Shown here one piece after another: positions 57,782 through 64,000 of a stretch of DNA of 64,000 bases. Below the pieces are notes generated by a model that worked only from the letters and a program-made list of their open reading frames with translations, made no database searches and was not told the DNA's origin. Every line of letters starts with the position of its first letter. The first letter of the stretch is position 1. A program made the position numbers and the translations under genes. This DNA comes from Sipunculus nudus. Its lineage: Eukaryota; Annelida; Sipuncula; Golfingiida; Sipunculidae. The stretch lies in NCBI GenBank assembly GCA_026874595.1, contig CM049322.1:59832886-59896885 (forward strand). The letters are read 5' to 3'.

Positions 57782-60407
57782 GGGTAGTGAAGCAAAATGA
57801 AATCAAACTATCAAAAGGAAATATTAGGCGACATTTGGAAAACTGTGATGGATTATTATAAATGTATAACAGAAAAAAATACTGAAACAAATAACATATT
57901 ACTGGACTTAGAAAGAATTAATTTAACGTACAGATCCAGAGGGTTGGGGTGAGTCTTGCCTGATATAGCTTTATCATAGAGGTAACATGTCTAGCCTTCA
58001 CACTAAGGTTAGAGGTTTCTTATCAAGATATAAACAACGTCTGATTGACCAGTGTAGTTTATATAGAAGACTCTCCTCTATTTTTAACCTCCGCGTGGTT
58101 GTATCTACAAACAGCCGTTACATGAAAAATTCTCGTCCCAGAGACTAATTCAAAATGTAGTTCCATTCTGATATACGTCAAAAGTAAGGGAAAATTGTGT
58201 AATGAGGAGCCAAGGTTAGCAAACATAGCCCCCCCCCCCCCCCCCCCCAAAGGTATAATTATGGTCTTTAAAACGTGTAAAATACTCTGCCTTTATATCC
58301 GTTCTGAGCCGTTCAATCCAGTCACGTTTTAGTGCTTTATGTATTTATATATTTATATATTTAGGTGATGCCGGTGTCGCCGGAACCGCGTCAGTTTCAA
58401 CCAGAATCAAAAGCAGAATAGACCGAGTCCTGGAATGAATGGAAACCATAAACCCTTGTTGTCCTGAATGTTCTGTACTTTCAATATATGCTATGGACCA
58501 GACACTTTCCCCGATACCAAGACGAGGCCATGCAGGCATAATGATTTCGTTGTGTGTTATTTTTTTCAGCGCCCGTATCCGTATCACTTATCTTTTATCA
58601 GTGATTCCGGATCAGACCGGTGATACGTTTACAATTTCAAGCGCGACTTCAGCAGAGAGCAACGGTCAACAACTTCCTATGTTTAAGATACCCAGCACGA
58701 CATGACCTGTACAAATAATACTCACGCTGGCCCTTCATCTCCACCAGGCATTCACAAGTCACGCACACATACACATATATTATTTTTAATGTCAGTTTCA
58801 ATATAATGTACAGAAGAAAAATGATGCCTGTAAACGTATAGAGGTGAATGCATTGATCACTATATTTAACTAAATAGAAAAATGAGTGTGTTATAAACGT
58901 ATTGCAAAGCTCTATCATGCCAACTATGATGTACAATTAATCCAGTTAATATACTCATTACTGCTAAAAACAAAGACCCCAGAACGATCGCCAATACACG
59001 GGCTCTAGTGGTTTAGCTGAAAACTTGGCAGATTTTATTATATCTTTCAAAAGGGAAAAGGGGGCCTAACATGCAGCGAACAATCCAGTATTAAATTTTT
59101 TTATGATCTAAATATATGCAGCACCGTAAGAGAATTCCCTCATGCAATAAAACTTGGCATGCAGTAATTAAGTGGATCACAAAAAATGATATTTTACATA
59201 TGTTTACGTATGATATTTAACATAGATTTACTTTACATTTGTGCACAGTGCACGATGTAAACAAGGTGTAAATAAAGTGAAAATATGGTATAAATTGTAT
59301 ATGTAAGAAATGTTTATGAGTATGTAATATATGTTGACACTAGGAGAGTTAATATGTTGTTAAAACATGTATACATTGATATGGTGGTATATAAACATGG
59401 AAATATAAACCTGATAAATAACATAGAATGATTTTGTAGTCACATTATGTATATATATTATGTATAATTATAGTAGACGCATAGTTTGCATATAATGTAA
59501 CATTTAATGTTTGATAAATAATAATATGTAAACAGTGTCTTGTATACTGGGGAGCCCAGGCTCATGCCATGTTATTGACAGCGCTTCGAAACAGCTTGAC
59601 CTATTTTGTTGCAGAATAAACTCAAGTGTCAACTATTGCGATATCTGTCATTTGCGTATGCAGGTAAGACGATCGCGAACCCAGCCTTAGCGCCCGCACG
59701 CGACATATAATATACTCATTACTCATACATTTACAATTAATGGTTCTTAATATTAGCTGTTTAATCATGGTATATAGTAAATATTAAGGGTATGATATCT
59801 ATATAAACATATTTTGATTAAAATGTTAAATACATATCGTCGATCCATCACAGGTAATGAGACCAATCAGCATGACGCGAGTAACGTAAACGAACGTATA
59901 CTGGCAGTGACATAAATCACACAGCACAATCATAGAGAAGGCTCCACCAGACTCCATTCCGCCGCCAATTTTCGGTATTACGCGCATGTTATAATTCTAT
60001 TTCCCAGAGATTTTTAGGGTCAAAAATGAGGGGGCATCCCCTGGCCCCCATGTTAATCCACCCCTGATAGTGTGCTGGTGAATATGGATTAACTCCAAAA
60101 TATAAACTATAACCGTTAAACAGCAGCTTTACAGTTTACTAATATCGGAGGCGGACTTTATTCAGCAAAGCTGAAAGACGGAATATCATGGTGAAGCTAA
60201 ACTTAACCTCCGACTTATTTGGAAAAAAAGCTGGCTAAACCCCTTACACAACGGGAAGTTTCCTGGTGCCGATTGCGATGAACAACATATTGAATTAACA
60301 TGGAAGTAAAATCGGGCCGCTTTTACTTAAATTGCCCAAGCTCCACCCCAGTCCGACCCAGACCAATAACTATAAAAGCGGGTGAATTTTAATGTGTGTG
60401 TGTGTGA

Positions 60408-60440
<33 letters not shown>

Positions 60441-60525
60441 GGGGGGGGGGGGGGTATAGCTAGAATACCGCAGGCTAGAGCACCAGATAAACAATCCTAG
60501 TGCACAACAATGAAGAGCAGCCTAC
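57782..60525. other. No supportable gene; isolated exon-like stretches
   Basis: Contains a C run at 58229-58248 and two plus-strand exon-like stretches (58365-58438 and 58570-58705, the latter after tattttttttcag-like acceptor). A third, 59615-59663, has both acceptor and CAG|GTAAGA donor. None has protein homology I recognise. If the distal SLC6 start is real, this is the start of its first intron. Confidence 0.4.
60393..60452. repeat. (TG)n, (GA)n and G run
   Basis: tgtgtgtgtg, then GA repeats, then about 14 G. Confidence 0.95.
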
Positions 60526-60570
60526 CTTGTGAAAGCCGTTGGCCAAAGGAGTCTTGTCAAATGCTGACAT
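60526..60570 (-). CDS. Candidate distal first coding exon of the SLC6 gene
   Basis: The minus strand starts ATG at 60570 (A at -3) and reads MSAFDKTPLANGFHK, then donor AAG|GTAGGC. It is 15 codons, phase 0, exactly what the TM1 exon at 3218 needs; the joined tail would be polar and acidic, as in many SLC6 N-termini. About 110 bp upstream is a well-placed TATAAATA with an inverted CCAAT box behind it, giving a short 5' UTR of roughly 87 nt. This promoter and exon set is the best-formed in the window. Against it: the intron to 3218 would be about 57 kb, and the peptide has no conserved motif. It could belong to another gene or be an alternative start alongside 5362-5421. Confidence 0.5.
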
Positions 60571-60657
60571 AGTAACTGTCGCAGTTCTTGTTGTGTACTT
60601 GTTTCTCAGTACTGTTTACAAGTGACGTTTACGACATGTGAGAAACCACAGCTGCTT
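60571..60657 (-). other. Predicted 5' UTR of the distal SLC6 start
   Basis: The span from the ATG back to the expected transcription start, ~30 bp downstream of the TATA box. It has no upstream ATG that opens a long frame. The extent is inferred only from TATA spacing. Confidence 0.35.
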
Positions 60658-60679
60658 TAGGTGTGTTTCTCCGGAGATC

Positions 60680-60714
60680 TATTTATATGACCCCGTGCTT
60701 ATCAATTCACCAAT
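60680..60714 (-). promoter_or_regulatory. TATA box and inverted CCAAT box
   Basis: TATAAATA on the minus strand at 60687-60680, context catataaataga. ATTGG (CCAAT on the plus strand, 60710-60714) lies ~25 bp further upstream. Spacing to the predicted start is that of an ordinary RNA polymerase II promoter. Confidence 0.5.
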
Positions 60715-61775
60715 CAGTAACTGGCGTAGGAGGGGGATTCCCTCATTTGAATAAACATTAACCAACCAGAGTGTAGTATTTGTAAACACCACCATGTGGG
60801 TTGCAGTTTCTGCAGTCCCTGCATGACTTAACATAAATAGACATGGGCTTTTCCAGAACGGTCTTTAGGGCTTACTGGACGCACTGACCATCCAGTGCTG
60901 CATGACTCGGCATAAATCCTGCTTGTACAGGGCTGATCTTGATGACCTGTATTTACAGACAGGGGGGGGGGGGGGGGGGGGGGAGCTGTACAAGACACTG
61001 ATCTACGAGCTCTAAAAATCCATGTAAACTTTTACATAAACCCGCTCTCTCTCTCGTTCTGTATATATATACATACACGTACACACAACTTCTGTGACGA
61101 AAGTTTACTTTATTTTTTGAATGATTATATTTAATAATATATAAGTATATTTTGATCTGTTTTAAACTTGACAGATCATTATGTGATGTTATATAGGCCT
61201 ACGTAGTTCCGATTGTATGATGAGCCTCTGCACTAAAATGGAAAATTCAAAATGTTGTGTATACAGCTAGACTTGTTAACAATATATTGAAATAATGAAA
61301 TATTTATTTCGCTCTCACGTAATGAACAATTCGATTTATTTATAGTTTATGTTTTACGATTTACAAAGTTTTACATGATATTTAAAAAATGTCTTGTTTC
61401 ATTAAAATAAAAAATATATTTTACTTATAAAGGTATCAATAAATCAACGCAAAATTGTTAACTTGTAGATTGCCCTATTCAGACAGAGCCCGTCTTCTTC
61501 AAGTACTCATCTTAAAAACCTGATATGCATAAACTAACTGACATTCCTTACTGAAACATAACTGTAAGAGATTAAGTGGACTGGTTTAAACCCTACCAGA
61601 TCCTGGTCGGACTACGTTCATGTGGCTGGAATTAAGCTGAATGTTCTCGTTACACACACTGCAGATATGTACAGTGGATATGTACTAACATCTGTTCTTG
61701 ATTTTATCCATAGTTACAAAAGGATAACCATGTCTTGTTCCCAGCGATCATCAAAATTCTTACAAGGGACAAAGG
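60715..61775. other. Upstream region, no gene seen
   Basis: A G run at 60961-60983, a (CT)n stretch at 61025-61036 and AT-rich sequence. Nothing else supportable. Confidence 0.5.
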
Positions 61776-62815
61776 TTAATTAGAATTCATTGAACTGACC
61801 ACAAAGCAGGAATTTACATTTGGAATACCGGAACTTGAATTGACACAAAACGATTCAATTAAACAGTTAGTCTCACAGATAGTTGCTGCACTTGCTGTTT
61901 CCTTCTTTATTAATTCTTTATAAATTGTGGTTAACAAGAATATAGAAATAAATGTTTTGTTGAATCCAACTCGCCCCAGCACAGATTTCGCACTTATATA
62001 CATGGTTATCACCAGTGTGTATTATATGTTTTACAAATTGACTTGCTCTTCCGAACTATTTACCTCAGACCTCACGCCTGTATGTTTTTTTTTTTCCGAA
62101 TGTACCCCTTTATATCCACTGATACAGTTCGCCTAGACTGAAACATTTGCCAAAGTATTTCCACTTGAATGGTTTATCCCAGTATGTTTTCTTTTATGCC
62201 TGTTATAAGAGAGGACTTTAAAATAAAACTTTTATCACAATCGTCTCACCTGTATGGCTTTTCTGCAGTGTGTATCCTTTCATGTCCTACAAGATAACCT
62301 CGTCGCAGGGAACAAATTGCCACATTGTTTAAACCTGTGTATAAGTTTTCCCCAGTGTGTACAACTTCATTTTTTGTCATATCACAAATTTGACTGACAC
62401 AATGACCAGTCTTTACGGTCTTGTTAACCTATCATTCTGCACTATATATATTTTTTCCCATATACAAGAGTACCCTTTTGATATCTTCTAGTAATTGGCT
62501 GCGATAATGAAAGAATATTTCAAAGTCTTTGCACTTGTATGGGTGTTGACTATATATCATTAAAACTAATACCGCAGAATTCACACATATATGCAAATAG
62601 TTTTTCGCATTTTGAATTCCTTGGTGTTTCACCAATTCAACTCGCTCTGGAGAAATTTGAGTTTTATTTTGATAAAACTGAGCAGGTATTTTCATATGGC
62701 AACCTCTGAGCAGTCGACACAAAACACTGTCAAAGTAGAGCGCACTCACAGGACGCAGACCTCCGCCAACACCTGTATGAACAAAATGTAATAAACCCAT
62801 ATCTAACCAGGCCAC
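61776..62815 (-). pseudogene. Decayed C2H2 zinc-finger gene
   Basis: The minus strand carries scattered zinc-finger pieces in shifting frames. H-P-Y-K-C-K-D-F-E-I-F-F then S-Q-L-L lies near 62470-62550. H-E-R-I-H-T-A-E-K-P-Y-R lies at 62284-62247, followed at once by TGA and then D-C-D-K-S-F-I-L-K-S-S-L. H-T-G-D-N, Y-K-C-E-I-C lies near 61985-62025. The linker H-T-G-E-K-P-[YF] is the hallmark of tandem C2H2 fingers. Stops and frameshifts separate the pieces, and many zinc ligands are lost, so no working protein is possible. The minus-strand frames at 61776-62012 and 62432-62815 are fragments of it. Such genes act as DNA-binding nuclear proteins when intact. No promoter or exon structure is recognisable. 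Confidence 0.7.
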
Positions 62816-63017
62816 ATTAACTCACTCATATTCATTTAAAACAAGGTAATATCGGCCAATAACATAATTTGAAAAATATTGTCAATTGCACTTCCATCCA
62901 CAAAAGTTCAAATCAATGAAAAGTATTTAGAATGTCTGGAGATCGGTTTTGTGAAACAAAGATAAAGAGGAAAGAGTCTGTCGTTTTGTAGTCTCTGACA
63001 GATTGATAATGACAAAA

Positions 63018-63225
63018 AGCGTTTGAATTGCTTTAGTGTAGCTTTCGGTTTTTGTTTTTTTTTTTTTTTTTTTTTTTTACTTTTCTGGGTCATTTCCTTA
63101 TAACTATTACCTATTTAACATTTTCCTAGCGTTGTTCACACGATATGGTCCATCTCTATATTATATACTAAATATTTGGGAAAGGCAGGCAAGAACCCCC
63201 GTCGTTATGTCCGACAGCCATGTGG
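63018..63225 (+). repeat. Dispersed repeat, copy 2
   Basis: Same family as 45208-45400. This copy has a 23-base T run (63056-63079) where copy 1 has taaatctg. Its last part, gttatgtccgacagccatg, matches the inverse of 45627-45650. CGACAGCCATG occurs at 63212-63222 and again at 63399-63409, bracketing ~176 bp absent from copy 1, which looks like an insertion with an 11-bp direct repeat. Confidence 0.75.
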
Positions 63226-63518
63226 TTCAGGGTTGGTTATCACGGGATTCCCTCCGTATCAGGATTTTGACAGGAAGTTATTAATCTTTCTAGGTCTATT
63301 TTTTTTCTGAGGACAAAGATTCCTTGCACAAACAGCCACAATAACATGCCGTCAGCAGGTGAGACATGTTGAGCATGTCTCATTCTGTTACGAAAAGACG
63401 ACAGCCATGGTATAGCAAACGAGGACGCGCTTTCTGATTGCTTGATAAGTCTTCAGATGTTGACACCACTGACGTAACGTCGGTTCAGCCAATCACGCTC
63501 GTACTTCGGGTCTATCTA

Positions 63519-63585
63519 AAACGCGGAGAATCCGCGGAGAGATGGAGAATTCGCGGAAAATTCGTGGAGAATTTGCGGAGAGTTT
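63519..63585. repeat. Short tandem repeat, CGCGGAGAAT type
   Basis: Five or six imperfect copies of a ~10-13-bp phrase gcgga-gaatt. Confidence 0.8.
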
Positions 63586-63589
63586 TTAT

Positions 63590-64000
63590 ATGCAATGTTA
63601 TTTTTAAATACACTTTAAAATCACTTAAATCTCCAACTATATTACTCTTAACATATTTGCGCACTGTTAAATGACCGAAATAATTAAAACTTGTACATAA
63701 TTAAGCATTTTATGCTTAACAATGTAGACTCACCGCCGGGTGAATGTGTTACGCAAAATGTAACAAATGTCTGAGTCACCAGCTGACACTGACAGATCTA
63801 GAGACGAAACCGCAACACTCTTATATTAATGTTTCAACAGTTTATTGTGCAAACCATAACAAGACCATGCAGGTGTTTATAGGTGGTGAACGAAATATAT
63901 AATATAATAAATAAATCATACGTTTACCTACATTTATTGATAGATAAAAAACACTATCACCATTAAAAGTGTATAGGCTTAGACCAAATTTACCCGACAT
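63590..64000. other. No feature seen
   Basis: AT-rich sequence to the window end; nothing supportable. Confidence 0.5.

Larger units (their letters stand above)
362..60657 (-). other. SLC6-family transporter gene, 5' part (gene model)
   Basis: This is the minus-strand gene model covering the exons listed separately. Three exons (3029-3218, 1108-1239, 362-402) join at phase-1 GT/AG junctions to give an unbroken SLC6 N-terminal half: acidic cytoplasmic tail, TM1, TM2 and the start of TM3. The remaining exons would lie beyond position 1. The upstream limit depends on which first exon is used: 60526-60570 (distal, TATA and CCAAT upstream) or 5362-5421 (proximal). With the distal start, intron 1 is about 57 kb and holds the LINE and four large satellite arrays. 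SLC6 proteins are plasma-membrane symporters driven by Na+ and Cl-. The position that is Asp in monoamine transporters is Gly here (motif VGLGN), as in amino-acid, GABA, glycine and creatine carriers, so a monoamine substrate is unlikely (inference). The exact subfamily cannot be told from this much. Confidence 0.85.

Overview
The window looks like chromosomal DNA of a large, AT-rich, repeat-laden animal genome. A lophotrochozoan, most likely a bivalve or other mollusc, fits best (inference). The grounds are introns with GT/AG borders, a non-LTR retrotransposon with a poly(A) tail, many short inverted-repeat elements carrying long G or C runs, GACG-repeat elements, tRNA-like SINE heads and very long minisatellites. 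Nothing is bacterial: there are no operons, and most open frames are chance or lie in repeats.

Host gene. The one convincing host gene is on the minus strand: the 5' part of an SLC6 (Na+/Cl- dependent neurotransmitter and amino-acid symporter) gene. Exons at 3029-3218 (acidic N-tail plus TM1), 1108-1239 (TM2) and 362-402 (start of TM3) join in frame with matching phase-1 junctions and run off the low-coordinate end. Two good candidates exist for the first coding exon, both ending in phase 0 as required: a proximal one at 5362-5421, and a distal one at 60526-60570 with TATA and CCAAT boxes upstream. A third, weaker candidate is at 49996-50013. If the distal start is used, nearly the whole window is one intron of about 57 kb; the proximal start gives a compact gene with introns of 0.7-2.1 kb.

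Most unusual feature. The last ~480 bp of the intron before the TM2 exon is a minisatellite built from the exon's own 3' splice site. About 16 copies of a 25-bp unit each carry a pyrimidine stretch plus AG|GTG, and they are interleaved with three extra copies of the first ~31 bp of the exon.

Repeat landscape. 20193-24050: 38/39/40-bp units, ~99 copies, made largely of palindromes. 25876-32113: 52-bp unit, ~120 copies. 43117-43650: 27-bp unit. 55607-57781: 57-bp unit, ~38 copies, open on both strands. Smaller arrays lie at 3259, 10916, 12655, 15890, 45458 and 50735. A 5.0-kb LINE (35894-40933) has a target-site duplication, a poly(A) tail and an ORF2 broken by one amber codon; it is antisense to the SLC6 gene. 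Terminal-inverted-repeat elements lie at 3475, 8497, 17210, 41061, 48093 (with another nested inside) and 52508. A decayed C2H2 zinc-finger gene lies upstream of the distal SLC6 start at about 61.8-62.8 kb.

All calls come from reading the sequence by eye. Copy numbers are span divided by unit length, and no database search was possible.
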